From Coenobita brevimanus (Eukaryota > Arthropoda > Malacostraca > Decapoda > Coenobitidae), in contig CM064653.1 of assembly GCA_032717465.1 (NCBI GenBank), positions 35,145,103 to 35,209,102 on the forward strand: a DNA stretch of 64,000 nucleotides. The letters run 5' to 3'. Every line of letters starts with the position of its first letter. Positions within the stretch are counted from its first letter, which is position 1. A program made the position numbers and the translations under genes. The notes under the pieces were generated by a model. The model was not told where the DNA came from, ran no database searches, and saw nothing but the letters and a program-made list of their open reading frames with translations. Shown piece by piece: positions 34,015-47,436 of this stretch.

Positions 34015-35685
34015 GAAAGCAATGAAAATTACGAGCGCGTACCAGCTTCCCACTTGTGCTCATTTGCCGCTGGTATTCTGTCATTATTTATAAAAACACT
34101 CACACTTTATATTTCTATTACTGTATAACACTTATATATATCTGCAGTCTTTATCCATAAGTTTCCTTCAGTAATAGTAGTTTATTGTCGCTGTAGGCAT
34201 TCAATTTCTCTTTCAGTAAAATACATAGTATTCACTTGCTTGTCCTGTATACTAGCATTGAGAGCGAATCTGTCACTTTCACTTTCACAACTCACAGTAT
34301 TCATACATGCTAGAGTGAAACTTTCACTTTCATTACTCCTAGTATATATACTCATATTCTTATATAACTACTCATTTACATTTCTATTTACATTCTCTAT
34401 TTTATTTACACTGTGTTATGGACACTTGCAGTAACTTATAAAACTATTTTCCGCTGTTCACTTATATTTACATTCATTGCTTTCATCTGCTGTTTACACA
34501 TTATTTACTCATTATTTACATTTCCACTTGCACTGTTTTACTCACCAGAAAGATTGTAGTCACTGTCCATCATTTTCATTGATAAATTAGCCAGTTCACG
34601 TTCCAAAGCAGTCACTTAGCCCTTTACCCCTTTCCACACGAGGTTTAGTAGGGGTAGAGGTCACAGGGCCCTTTGCATAGGGCTAAAAAGCGGCGGAATT
34701 GGACAGGCGCAAATTTGACGTGGTTTCACCTTGAAAGACGACAGTAAACTGAATGCTGTGGTGGCCTAGGGGCAGTGCAATGCTGCCAATGTCAGCGTGG
34801 TGACAGCTGCTAATGTATACGCTACGAAATGATTGGCAGGAAATCTAGACAATACATAATAAATTAGATAGTTCCAGGTGAATGTAAATATCACTTAGGC
34901 TTCTCCCTTCCTTTCTTATATATATTTTTATTACGGGAATAGATTATACGGCATATTTCAAGGGGAAATAAACAGCAAAAATTAGCGGACGAATGCACAT
35001 GAGGTGTTGTCAGGTGATAATTAGCCAATTCCAGGTGTATGGTACTATCACTTACCTTATTTCATTTTTGTATATAGTATTTTGTATAAGAATAGGGCAT
35101 CGGGCTTATTTCAATGGATGAAATCAGTGGAAAATTCCAGGGAAGATTTACTTAGTGCAGCGCTGCCGGGCAGGCAAGAGGAGAGGGTAATGGAGGGGAG
35201 GTAGGGAAGGGAGTCAAGAATGGGGAGAATGGCCAAATTGTCAACAATGGATGGGAGTACAGATGAGATTAGGAGTGCTGACTAGTATTGGACATTGGCA
35301 GTATTGATAGATGATACAAGCCACCACTTGAAAGCCCGGGCGAATTCAAAATAACACAGAATCACAAAAGTGCACCCCGCAGTATGATCCCTTGCTCCCA
35401 AGCATCACGAAAATGACGTCCCGCGGTTAAGGGGTTAAATCAATATTTATACAAACTACAAGTCTGCAAAGGCGAGTTGTTGAGCTAATGGCAAAACACT
35501 TCTGCTGCAATTAGCATGTTTTTGCTCTGCATTCAGATTTGCTTATTAACAGTTAATTTAAATAAACATTTTTTACCAAATTTCAGGTAATTAAGTGTGT
35601 ATGAATTTATATGACATTAGAAGTTATAATATTTTCCAATAAAGAGTGCCGATTCAGTAAATGACTGTTGATTTGGTATTTCGTC
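33349..35685. repeat. Inverted repeat with TTAA element in its loop
   Basis: Left arm 33349-33612 and right arm 35439-35685 are imperfect inverted repeats (for example gacgaaatac against gtatttcgtc, ataaatattgat against atcaatatttat). Apart from the 1.79-kb TTAA element the loop is only about 30 bases, so this was a tight hairpin. A direct repeat flanks it (33228-33280 and 35760-35812). An outer right end 'ggttttactg|ta' at 36164 suggests a pogo-like element around it, but I could not find its left partner. Confidence 0.6.
33645..35434. mobile_element. piggyBac-like non-autonomous element, uninterrupted copy
   Basis: TTAA|CCCCTAAACCGCGGGG at the left and CCCGCGGTTAAGGGG|TTAA at the right give a clean duplication and 15-16-bp inverted ends. 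About 1.79 kb with no transposase frame. It carries an A30 run (33982-34012). It is the empty-site reference for 37058-44746. Confidence 0.8.
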
Positions 35686-37480
35686 ACACCCCAGATAGAG
35701 TTGGGGAAGTACTGTACCGTATGTAAATCTTTGAACACAGACCAACACTAGGCTATTAGCATGTATAAAGCAATAGAAATAAACAATCGAAAACAATTCG
35801 TTGCATTTAATCCACCTTAAATTCGTGGATGTCTGTGCAAAGACATTTCGTAGGTTAGGCAGTTTGTGGTGGAGAAGAAGGTGGAGGGGCACAACAATCA
35901 CTTAATCACTTTAAGTTCTGCACTTATTTGCTTCACTTTACAGTCAGTTAAACTAAAATGTAACAGTTGGAATATAATAGACTGAAATGTACCACTTGGA
36001 ATATAATTTGAAATTCTCCACACACCGTCTGCATTGTCCCTCCACCTTTGATCTGGTCAAAAATTTTCAGCTTTTCTGAGATTGGTAAATTCTTCAGCTT
36101 CAGTCTGAGTTCGAGTTACCGGAAATTCCGTCTTTTGCAGGGTTGACTTAACGAGGTTTTACTGTAATGCGAAAAAGCACAACTATTCAGCTTTAAAATG
36201 GCACCAAAATTAGCATCCATCTATCTCTGTCTATTGCCAGACGCCTCAATCCCGTAAAGGGTGGCCACAAACAGGTTGCCTCCACGTCACCCTGTCCCCC
36301 GCCATTTCACTGTCCACCTCCTAACTCACACCCCCATCTCTCTTGTACCTCTCCACTCCATCCCTCCATCTCATCCTTGACCTCTCCCCTCCCTCTCCTC
36401 ACCTCCACCTCACTCACATACACTTTTCATTAGTCTCACTCTCCATCCTCTCCACATGGCCAAACCACCTCAGTGTATTTCTTCTAACGCTTCTGTCACA
36501 TCCACACCACAATGCTCCTTCACTTCCTCGTAAGACAGTCTGTCTTTCCTTGTAACCCCACATGCTCCTTTCAAATAACTTATTTCCACTGCTCTCATTC
36601 TTGGCTTGTGTCCTTCCAACAAGGTCCAAGCTTTACTTCCATACGTTAGAGTTGGTATAACAATACTGTACTCTCATGCAGCGACTTTTTTACTTCCATG
36701 CTCACTTCCCTATTTCTTATCACTGCTTTCAGACAACAAGCAACCTTTCTTCCTTGTTTTACCCTTTGAAGTACATCCTCCTCCAAACTTCCATCTTTAC
36801 TCATCACACTACCCAAGTACGTAAATGCATTCACATTTTCCATTTCCTCATCATCCACCCTCACTGTACATCCAGTGACTTCATTTCTCTTGAAGACCAT
36901 AACTTTACTCTTCCTTGCCTTTGCCTTTAGATTCTGTTTCTTACACTCTTTCCCAAGCTCTTTTGCCAAGCCTTGCAGTTCCTCTTCATCTTCACTTAGC
37001 AATACTGTATCATCTGCAAACTACAGGAAGTTTCCAAACGTTGCCCTCTCTCATTAACCCTTTCACCGCGGGCTTGATTTGCTTTTTCTTGCGGCACTCG
37101 CGGACATATTCGCGCTCCGACAGACTCTCTAAAAATATTTGCCAAAAATCAGTTATTAGTCCTAGAATATTAAAATCACATATGCTTATGGCACATACCT
37201 TCAGCTTTCTCCTGGGGTGTTTGTTGAGCCTTCGTCGAGTACCGTAGGACTTGTGGAGACCTCTGAAGTTGGGTAACGAAGTCTCCACTTTACACTTCCC
37301 AACAACCCGTAATATGATTACCACAGCCTGATATTATCACTATAGTCTGTCTTAGGAAAGACGAGGGTAGAGTATCGTCTATTTTACTCCAAAGTCACTG
37401 TCAAAGGCCGAACGCACCTGACTAAAACGACCTGTGGGAATACAGGCTGGCCAGGGACAAGGCCTGAGGGCAAGAGGCAC

Positions 37481-37603
<123 letters not shown>

Positions 37604-37970
37604 CCAATGAATGAATGGGTATAAGTGACCCACTATGCTCACAGGTCAATATGAACTGTGGTTCCTGTTTTTGGATGCAACTTTTTTTTTTTTTTTTTTT
37701 TTTGTTACAAAGCGCTAAAAATAAACGAAAAATATTGGACCAGTTATTCGTTGTATAATTACATTTAATAGCATATTATTCCTTTTATTTTACTTTTTTT
37801 TTTTTTTGGAGCTTGATTCACCTGTCATCAAGAATTTGTAAGTTGGCATCTCAGGTCACAGCACCTCCTGACTAACTGCTGGGAGATGACAAGACAGAGT
37901 TGTCTGCCGTTTTCCCCTTGCTTCAATCAGAGCTGGATATCCATATTCGCATTTCATCAATGGACTTACC

Positions 37971-38128
37971 CTCTCTCTCTCTTTCTATCTCTCTCTCTCT
38001 CTCTCTCTAAACCCCTGCTTCCCTCCTTTCTTCTCTCCCTCCTCCCTCCCCCATCTAGCATCTCTCTCTCTCTCTCTCTCTAAACCTCTGCTTCCGTCCT
38101 TTCTTGTCTCCCTCCTCCCTCCCCCATC

Positions 38129-38165
<37 letters not shown>

Positions 38166-38286
38166 AACCTCTGCTTCCGTCCTTTCTTGTCTCTCTCCTC
38201 CCTCCCCCATCTACCCTCTTTCTCTCTCTCTCTCTCTCTCTCTAAACCTCTGCTTCCGTCCTTTCTTGTCTCCCTCCCCCATCTAC

Positions 38287-38365
<79 letters not shown>
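37971..38365. repeat. CT-rich minisatellite plus (GT)n
   Basis: Four units of about 78 bases with core 'taaacctctgcttccgtcc' separated by (CT)n, then a (GT)n run at 38337-38365. Confidence 0.85.
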
Positions 38366-38366
<1 letters not shown>

Positions 38367-38611
38367 AATCATGATCATGACTAATGGTATGCTTTGTATT
38401 GGAAAGTAGAAATGAGGAGAAATATTGTGGAATCTATGGCGAAAATTGTGGCAGAAGGGTGTAGACATGTATGAAGGTGAACGTTAATTGGCCCACAGGG
38501 AATTAATGACAGTTCCACATGCTGACGTCTCGAGGGGACTTCTTGTAGTTGTTCACTATAAATATATTCCAATGTTTTATTTATTTTATAATACTTATAT
38601 CACAGTTAAGT

Positions 38612-38963
38612 TATACTTTGCATTGACATTATTATTCACTACTACAGAACCTTGAGAGAGAGAGGGGGGGGGGCTGGTCATTCCCAGGGGACAAGTGGTC
38701 ACTCCTCACCTCTCTCTCTATCGAACATTCAGACCCAAACTTAAAAGGAGTTGCCCAGCATAGGCCAACCGGCCTACTGCAGGTGTTCATACTTTGCATT
38801 GACATTATTATTCACTACTACAGAACCTTGAGAGAGAGAGAGGGGGGGGGGCTGGTCATTCCCAGGGGACAAGTGGTCACTCCTCACCTCTCTCTCTATC
38901 GAACATGCAGACCCAAACTTAAAAGGAGTTGCCCAGCATAGGCCAACCGGCCTACTGCAGGTT
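38612..38963. repeat. 177-bp tandem duplication
   Basis: Copies at 38612-38788 and 38789-38963 are almost identical; the landmarks are 'gacaagtggtcactcc' and 'ggccaaccggcctactgc'. A weaker third copy starts near 39020. Confidence 0.85.
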
Positions 38964-39404
38964 TTCTCTTTAAATATGTTCCAGTGTTTTATTTTTTTTT
39001 ATATAATACTTATTTCACAGTAAACGCATACTTAACACTGACACTATTCACTCCAACACAACCTTGAGAGAGAGAGAGAGAGAGAGAGTGCAGCTGCGTT
39101 TATGAAGAATGAAGATGAGCTTTTCAGGTGTGTGTGTGTGTGTGTGTGTGTATGTTTTTTCATAGAGATAGCTGAGTAGCCTAGGGAAGAGGAGGGATGG
39201 GATTAACGGGATGGGGGGAGGGAGATGGGGGAAAGGAGTCGTGAACGAAGAGTGACGGACAACATGAGGGAAAAGAGAAAATAGGACATTTGCCTCAACT
39301 CACCTGTCCAGGTTTCTCTGTCCATGACTGTACTTATTATACATGTCATCAAAATATAGATACCTTTATAAGTAATATAGCTTGGTGCATTCATGTTATG
39401 TGTT

Positions 39405-39770
39405 GGTGTGGTGTTGTGTTGTGTTGTGATGTCGCACATTGTGTTGTGTTGTGGTGTCGCACGTTGTGTTGTGTTGTGATGTGATGTCGCACGTTGTGTT
39501 GTGTTGTGTTGTAGTGTCGCATGTTGTGTTGTGTTGTGTTGTGTTGTTGTGTCGCACGTTGTGTTGTGTTGTGTTATGTTGTGGTGTGATGTTGCACGTT
39601 GTGTTGTGTTGTACTGTGATGTCGCACGTTGTGTTGTGTCGTGGTGTCGCACGTTGCGTTGTGTTCAGTTGTGGTGTCACACGTTGCGTTGTGTTGTGTT
39701 GTGTTGTGTCGCACATTGTGTTGTATTTTGTTGTGGTGTCGCACGTTTTGTTGTGTTGTGGTGTGGTGAG
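39405..39770. repeat. (TTGTG)n array with GTCGCAC spacers
   Basis: Pentanucleotide repeat in which runs of TTGTG are broken about every 30-50 bases by 'gtcgcacgttg'. The reverse strand reads as Thr/His/Gln/Asn-rich ORFs, which I take as chance products of the repeat. Confidence 0.85.
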
Positions 39771-39823
39771 ATGTGTTTTCTTTATTATTTACAATTTTTT
39801 CTTTTATGTTGCAAGACTCAATA

Positions 39824-40735
39824 ATGACCAAAAACCTGGAGCGTGAGGATTGTCGGCAGCCACTCAACAGGCGGGGAAAGCTTGTGGTGCTTTGTGTGCA
39901 CGAGCACCATCGGAGGATCCACTCTTCATTAAATGAAACCGCTCTTGAGAAACATCGGAAGTGACAGGAATATCTGTGAGCTCTATACAAAGATTCAAAA
40001 GGGAAGCAAGAGAAGGCAGCGTTTCCTCGTCCCCGTTGAAGAGACCCAGGATATCTCCAGTGGTGGACAGCATGGACGCGTTTGATATTGCATGTCTTCG
40101 CAGAATTGTCACATCATTTTATGAGAGAGGTGAAGTTCCGAATTTGGATCAAATTTTAGTGAAGGTAACGGAGGAGATTAATTTTAAGGGATCAAGAGCA
40201 AGCCTTCACAGATTCCTGAGAAAGAATGGATATACTTTCAAGAAATCAGATAAAGGACGAAAAATTCTGATGGAACGACGTGGTATTGCTGAGGGAGAAC
40301 AACATTCACCACAACCCACAACACTCCAAGCTAGAGCTGCTAGATCTGGTGGAAAGAAACAAAGACAGGCAGGAGTATGAAATAGACACTATCGCAAAAG
40401 ACCAAGGACGTAAGGTTTTACAACTTCCGCCCTACCACTGCGAATTAAATCCAATAGAACTTATACGGGCTCAAGTGAAAGATGAAGTAAGAAAAAAGAA
40501 TTTCAATAATAATCAGACAATGTGTGTGGTGGAGGAAATCACAAGAACTGCAGTGAGGAAAGTGACACCAGAAAACTGGCAAAAATGTATGGAGCATACG
40601 AGAAAGCTAGAACAGGAATATATCAGAAATGACATTGTGCGCAGTCACATGGTCGAAGAATTCGTCAGTAACGTGGCGAATGATTCCACCAGTGAAGAAG
40701 AAGGTTTAGATGAGGGAGACATGAATATCGAGTGA
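39824..40735 (+). pseudogene. Transposase of copy A, internal deletion
   Basis: Met 39824 starts MTKNLERED; a stop or frameshift occurs at about 39962. The frame from 39961 carries a helix-turn-helix-rich N-terminus (VSSIQRFKREAREG, ASLHRFLRKNGYTFKK). After MERRGIA the sequence jumps to NPQHSKLELLDLVE, so the part holding the first two catalytic Asp residues is deleted. The C-terminal half reads LPPYHCELNPIELIRAQVK, keeping the catalytic Glu, to the acidic end DEGDMNIE. Compare copy B, which has the reverse pattern of loss. Confidence 0.8.
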
Positions 40736-41652
40736 TAGATAGATAGAGAGATAGATAGAGAGAGAGGGAGAGAGATTGTATTTTCAATGTAAATTTTAGA
40801 ATATAATGAATATTTATAAAGGAAATGCTACTGTTGAGCCTTCGATCAGTGAAACTATTGTAAATCAGTTTATGTTTTTTCATAAAGAATAGTAATAAAA
40901 CAATAAAATAAAATAAAATAATTTTTCTTCATCTTTCATGGCTATTTCATTGGCTTCCTTACCCTAACCCTCCCCACATTCTGACCCAGGCCACTCCCAT
41001 CCTCCATCCCTCCTCATATGGACTGATATCTGGGCACTGATAGATAAACAGAGGCTACACATTGATTTATTATTTAAGCGTCATGTGTGTGTGTGTGTGT
41101 GTGCGTGCGTGTGCGTGCGTAGAGGAAAGAAAACGGAAGAGGGAAGGAGGAAGGTCCAGAATCCCGAGGGGATCTCTTAATCCTTCACACGGTCACTCGT
41201 GTTTCTGATTTTCGCAAAGGCTATGTAAAATTCTCTCCCTCGTGTTTCCTGAGAAAGACTATAGAAACACTATTCTATGATTCTCAGATAGTTTGGAATC
41301 CATATTCCCCCCAAAAAAAACACTGTGAAAGCAATGAAAATTACGAGGGTGTATGACCTTCCCACTTGCACTAGTTCGCCGCTGGTGTTGTCATTTATTA
41401 TTCATAAAACACTCACAGTTTATATTTTACTATATAACACTTATATATATCTACAGCCTTTATCCATAAGTTTCCTTCAGTAATAGTAGTTTATTGTCAC
41501 TGTAGGCATTCAATTTCTTTCAGTAAAATATGTAGCATTCACTTTCTCGTCCTGTATACTATCATTGAGAGTGAATGTCACTTTCACCTTCACTCTCCTA
41601 ACTCATAGTATTCATACATGCTAGAGTGAAACTTTCACTTTCATTACTCCTA

Positions 41653-41785
41653 TAGTCTGTCTCAGGAAAGATGAGGGTAGAATATCGTCTATTTTCCTCC
41701 AAAGTCACTGTCAAAGGCCGAACGCACCTGACTTAACGACCTGTGGGAGTACAGGCTGGCCAGGGACAAGGCCTGAGGGCAAGAG

Positions 41786-41831
<46 letters not shown>

Positions 41832-41903
41832 CCAATGAATGAATGGGTATAAGTGACCCGCTATGCTCACAGGTCAATATGAACTATGGTTCCTGTTTTT
41901 GGA

Positions 41904-41934
<31 letters not shown>

Positions 41935-43140
41935 CAACTCGCTAAAAATAAATGAAAAATATTGGACCAGTTATTTGTTGTATATTTAGATTTAATAGCA
42001 TATTCCTTTTATTTTATTTTTTTTTTTTATTTCTTTTTTTTTTTTGAGATTCGCCTGCCATTAAGAATTTGTAAGTTGGCATCTCAGGTCACAGCACCTC
42101 CTGACTGACTCCTGGGAGATGACAAATTTTAGCGAAGGTAAAGGAGGAGATTAATTTTAAGGGATCAAAAGCAAGCCTTCACAGACTTCTGAGAAAGAAT
42201 GGATATACCTTCAAGAAATCAGATAAAGGACGAAAAATTCTGATGGAACGACGTGATATTGCTTTGGCACGAGCAGTTTATCTAAGAAAAATACAAGAAA
42301 ACAGAGAATCAATCAACCCACGGCAAGAGATTTACATAGATGAGACTTGGGTTAATCAAAACAAGAGTGTCAATAAATGCTGGGCAACTGCAGATGGAAA
42401 ACTGGGCCCGAAGGTGAAAAGTGGCAGAGGATCCCGATTTATCATTATACACGCAGGCAGAGAGGATGGATTCGTGCGTGGAGGTTTGAACATGTTCAAA
42501 TCTCAGAATGGTAACAGAGGAGATTACCACCAATCAATGAATCACCACACTTTCAAAGCATGGTTCGAAGACCAGTTACTCCCAAACATCCCACCCCATT
42601 CGCTGCTCATTCTGGACAACGCTTCGTACCACTCTAAGATCCTCAATAAAGCACGAACGCAGGCTTCCCGTAAAAATGAAATAATAGAATGGCCGAGGGA
42701 GAACAACGTTCAACAAAACCCACAACACTCCAAGCTAGAGCTGCTAGATCTGGTGGAAAGAAACAAAGACAGGCAAGAGTATGAAATAGACACTATCGCA
42801 AAAGACCAAGGACATGAGGTTTTACGACTTCCGCCCTACCACTGCGAATTAAATCCAATAGAACTTATATGGGCTCAAGTGAAAGATGAAGTAAGAAAAA
42901 AGATTTCCAGTAATAATCAGACAATGCGTGTGGTGGAGGAAATCACAAGAAATGCAGTGAGGAAAGTGACACCAGAAAACTGGCAAAAATGTATGGAGCA
43001 TACGAGAAAGCTAGAACAGGAATATATCAGAAATGACATTGTGCGCAGTCACATGGTCGAAGAATTCGTCATAAACGTGGCGAATGATTCCACAAGTGAA
43101 GAAGAAGGTTTAGATGAGGGAGACATGAATATTGAGTGAT

Positions 43141-43171
<31 letters not shown>

Positions 43172-43496
43172 TTTCTATGTAAATTTTAGAGTATAATGAA
43201 TATTTATTAAGGAAATGCTACTGTTGATCCTTTGATCAGTAAAACTCTTGTAAATCAGTTTATGTTTTTTCATAACATTTTTTTTTCTTAAAGAATAGTA
43301 ATAAAACAATAAAATAAAATAAAATAGAATAATTTTCTTCTTCATCTTTCATGGCTATTTCATTGGCTTCCTAACCCTAACCCTCCCCACATTCCGACCC
43401 GGGCCACTCCCATCCTCCATCCCTCCTCATATGGACCGATATCTGGGCACTGATATATAAACAGAGGCTACACATTGTTTTATTATTTAAGCGTTT

Positions 43497-43527
<31 letters not shown>

Positions 43528-43663
43528 GAAAGAAAACGGAAGAGGGAAGGAGGAAGGTCCAGAATCCCAAGGGGACCTCTTAATCCTTCACGCGGTCACT
43601 CGTGTTCCGATTTTGGCAAAGGCTTTGTAAAATTCTGTCCCTCGTGTTTCCTGAGACAGACTA
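41653..43663 (+). mobile_element. Tc1/mariner-type element, copy B
   Basis: Perfect 17-bp inverted ends TAGTCTGTCTCAGGAAA, flanked by TA (41651-41652 and 43664-43665). The empty site attactccTAgtatatat is in 33645-35434. About 2.0 kb. It shares the transposase 3' half, the (GT)n tail and the left 130 bases with copy A. Confidence 0.88.
42119..43139 (+). pseudogene. Long-spaced DDE transposase of copy B, N-terminus missing
   Basis: The open frame from Met 42243 gives 298 residues; readable homology starts at about 42119. Catalytic blocks: YIDETWVN (first Asp), LILDNASYHS (second Asp), PPYHCELNPIELIWAQVK (Glu). By hand there are 81 residues between the second Asp and the Glu of NPIE, far more than the 34-41 of Tc1, mariner or pogo. 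This resembles the DD82E group called Sailor. The helix-turn-helix region present in copy A is deleted here. The frame ends in an acidic DEGDMNIE tail just before (GA)n. Confidence 0.75.
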
Positions 43664-46636
43664 TAGTATATATACTCGTATTCTTATAATACTACTCTTT
43701 AACATTTCTATTTACGTTCTCTATTTTATTTACATTATTTACATTTCTATTTTATTTACACTGTGTTATGCACTTTCACTTGAAGTAACTTATAAAACTA
43801 TTTTCCACTGTTCACTTATATTTACATTCATTGCTTTACTTGCTGTTTACACATTATTTACAATTCTACTTGCACTGTTTTACTCAATAGAGCAATTGTA
43901 GTCACTCTCTTTCAATTGTCAGCCCTTTACCTCTTTCCACATGAGGTTTAGTACGGGGTAAAGGTCACAGGGCCCTTTGCATGGGACTAAAAAGTGGCTG
44001 AAGTTAGCAGGAGCAAACAGACGTACCTTCACTTTGGAAGATGACAGTGAACTGATAGGGATGGGCCGCGGTGGCCTACCCAGGGAAATGCATTACTGCC
44101 AACGTCAGCCTCTTGACAGCTGCTAATATATAGCAGTGAAGTGATTGGCAGGAAATCTAGACAATACATTATAAATTACGTAGTTCCAGGTGAATGTAAA
44201 TATCAGTTAGGCTTCTCCCTTCCCTCCTTATATATATTTTTAGTACGAGAATAGATTATACAGCATATTTAAAGGGGAAATATACAGCGAAAATTAGCGA
44301 ACGAGTGCACGTGAGGTGTTGTCAGGTGATAATTAGCCAATTCCAGGTGTATAGCACTCATTTACCTTATTTCTTTTTGGTATATGTTATTTGGTATAAG
44401 AATAGGGCATAGAGCTTATTTCAATGGATGAAATCAGTGGAAAATTCCAGGGAAGATTTACTTAGCGTAGCACGGCCGGGCAGGCGAGAGGAGAGGGTAA
44501 TGGAGGGAAGGTAGGGAGGGGAGTCAAGAACGGAGAGAAATGGCTAAATTGTCAACAATGGATGGGAGTACAGATGAGATTAGGAGTGCTGACTAGTGTT
44601 GGACATTGGCAGTACTGATAGATGATACAAGCTACCACTTGAAAGCCTGGGGGAATTCAAAATAACACAGAAATGCAAAAGTGACGCCCCGCAGTATGAT
44701 CCCTTGCTCCCAAGCGTCACGAAAGTGATGCCCCGCAGTTAAGGGGTTAAAGCTGTTCCAGCATCAACTGTCCTCTTTTGTATCTCTTTTATAACCCTGT
44801 CCATATACTGACTGAACAGCCTTGGAGATATGACACATCCCTGTTTCAATCCAACATTCGAATAGAAAAATTCACTCAGTTTACTATCCACATGCACTGC
44901 AGCCTTAGCACCCTCATACATACTCTTCATGGCATTCATCAACTTCCCATTTACTCCATATATTCTTAATATTTTCCACATTCTTCGTCTATCCACCCTG
45001 TCATATGCTTTCTCCAGATCCATGAAGGCTGCGTTCAACGTCTTTCCCTTCTCTAGAAACTTTTCCAGTAAAGACCTAAGAAGGAATATCTGATCTATAC
45101 AACCTCTTCCCTTCCTAAGACCTCCCTGTTCTTCTCCAACTAATTCCTCTGTTATTTCCTTAACTCTCTCGATAAGTATCCTGCCATACATTTTTCCTGT
45201 TGCACTAAGAAGAGCCCCTATGATTACCACTCACTTCTTTTCCCCCTTTCCCTTTGTACAAGGGAATAATTATACCTTATTTCCAATCCTCTGGGACTCT
45301 TCCACCCTCCCAGGCCAATCTACACATTTTCCATGTCCATTCTACTACTATCTCCCCCATGCTTCAGCACTTCACCACACACTCCATGTATACTTGGGGC
45401 TTTCCCCATTTTGACTTTCTTTGTTGCCTCCAGTACTTCCGTTCTTTCTTCCTACTGATTTCTTCCTCTCCTTTCACCTCCCTCCTTCTCCCAGCCATTC
45501 CCCAGCCACTTATCCTCACATCACTTTCATTCTTTATGTTTAACAGTTCCTTATAGTGTTCTGTCCATCTTCTCACATTTTCTCCCTTCTCCACAAGCAA
45601 TCTACCATTTTTATCTTTCATTCCTCAGCTAACTTCTTTATCACCCTTTCTTACTCTCCTTACCTTTTTCTAGAACATTTTCTTACATTCCTTCCACTTT
45701 ACACCCAGATTCCTTATAAATTCCTCATCCACTCTCTCCTCATTCTCTCTTACTAATCTTTTCACCTCTTCTTCCTCTCTACATATAAACTGTCTCTTCC
45801 ATCTCTTAGCATCCTCCACACCCCTGCATCCCATCCACTCATAATTTACTTTCCTCTTTTGTGCCACAACCTGTCTCACTTCTTCATTTCACCATTGTTC
45901 CTTGCACCCCCTTTCATCTTCACTTTACCCCAGACACCACCTGACCTGGTGCACAGATTTCTTCTGTGAATATCTTGCATACACCTTCCTCCTTCCCCAT
46001 CTGTTCCAAATCACATTTACCCAGTTGGTCCTCCACGTCTCTGTTATATTCTGCCCTTTTTCCATCCTCTTGCAACCCTTTTGCCTTCCTTGTATGGGCG
46101 GCTTCTTCCTGTCCTTCCCTCATTCTATTTCTCCATTGCATTTGAACCTTGACTTTCACCATCACCACATGGTGGTCAGAAAGTCCACTCCCTCAATCTC
46201 CGTATGCTTTGCATCAATTACACACCCTCTCGTTCTATCATCCACACACACATAATCAATCATTACCTTCTGCTCATTAAGTTCACCACCCACCCTTCTC
46301 ATCACTTCCTACATATACCTGTGGATCATTTGTGTCTAAAGAGGGTATTGGCTATCACTAACCTCCTCCCTGCACCATTGTCCACTAGAGCACTGCCTTT
46401 CTCATCCACTTCTGCAGGCACACCCCATTCTCCAACTACTCCATCCACCTTCACATTCCCTACTTTTCCATTCATATCTCCAATAAAAAATGCTCTGTCC
46501 TTACTTTCCATTCCATGCATGCCTCAACATTTGCCCAGAACTCTTTTTTCACTCTACTTGCATGATCTTGTGTTGGCACATACACACATACAACTGCCCA
46601 CATTTGTAGTCATACTTTCAGTCTTACCCACACCAT

Positions 46637-47250
46637 AAACTAATACTTGAATGACTGTGTAACCCATTTCATTGGTCGTACTGTTGGTAGTTCTTCAAAT
46701 TTTATATTCTTTCTTTCCACAGGTGTGAATAAGGATAAGAATGATAATGATGTTGATAAAAATTGACTGAATAGTTCTAGTTTTTATGGTACAGTGTTTT
46801 AAACATTTTTTATACATGTTCGTACAGTGATTACTAAAGGGGGTATCACACGGTACCTCGCATGAGGTTTGCCAAGGAAAAGTTCTGTGGAACGAGGCAC
46901 AGGCTTTATCACATGTGTTCCTTGTATTGTCGACGATGACAGTGCTTCTCATTCAGTTGCCAGTACCCGTCTTGCTTGTATGTACCCAGTCAAGGTCACT
47001 AGAGAATGAGATCGCTGACTCAGTAGAGAAGGAGAAGCAGCAATGTATACAAATAGGCGGAAACATCCAGGGACCCTATCGGTTAAAATAGCTTTCTCAG
47101 AGTTTCTGGAAGCACTGTTGGTGCCGAAGATATTGTATTGCACAGAGATACTGCCCTCTTATGTTGCGTTTGCCTCACATGGTGTGTCTGGTAGCCGAAT
47201 CCTGAAATGTAAATACATGATTACTTATTAACATCATCACAGTTTTCTCT
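46637..47250. other. No recognisable gene
   Basis: Unique-looking sequence. A GGGGGTATCACACGG string at about 46839 could be a transposon end, but no partner was found. Confidence 0.4.
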
Positions 47251-47436
47251 CCAGTCGGATTGAGCCAGTGAAGGTTTATATGCAAGGGGTGGTTGGGGTT
47301 TATTGCTCATGTAATGCTACTCAGGGATGAATGAGGCTGGTCACTCTCATCTTAAATGTCAGGACCAACTTGCCTAGCCCCAGGCTTCTACGCTCCACAT
47401 GGGGCAATGTAGGATTGGATGATGAATGACGAATGA
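47251..47436 (+). repeat. SINE-like repeat, intact copy
   Basis: Uninterrupted relative of 2282-3550. It ends with gatgaatgacgaatgaat. It supplies the empty TTAA site for the element at 2386-3461. Confidence 0.7.

Noticed and set aside
36161..36166. Complete pogo-like element ending here
   Set aside because: The right end looks good but no matching left end was found to the left of 33349.
39203..39990. Long Thr/His/Gln-rich - strand frames
   Set aside because: They are translations of the TTGTG repeat array.
46835..46870. GGGGGTATCACACGG as a hAT or Harbinger end
   Set aside because: No inverted partner or target duplication found.
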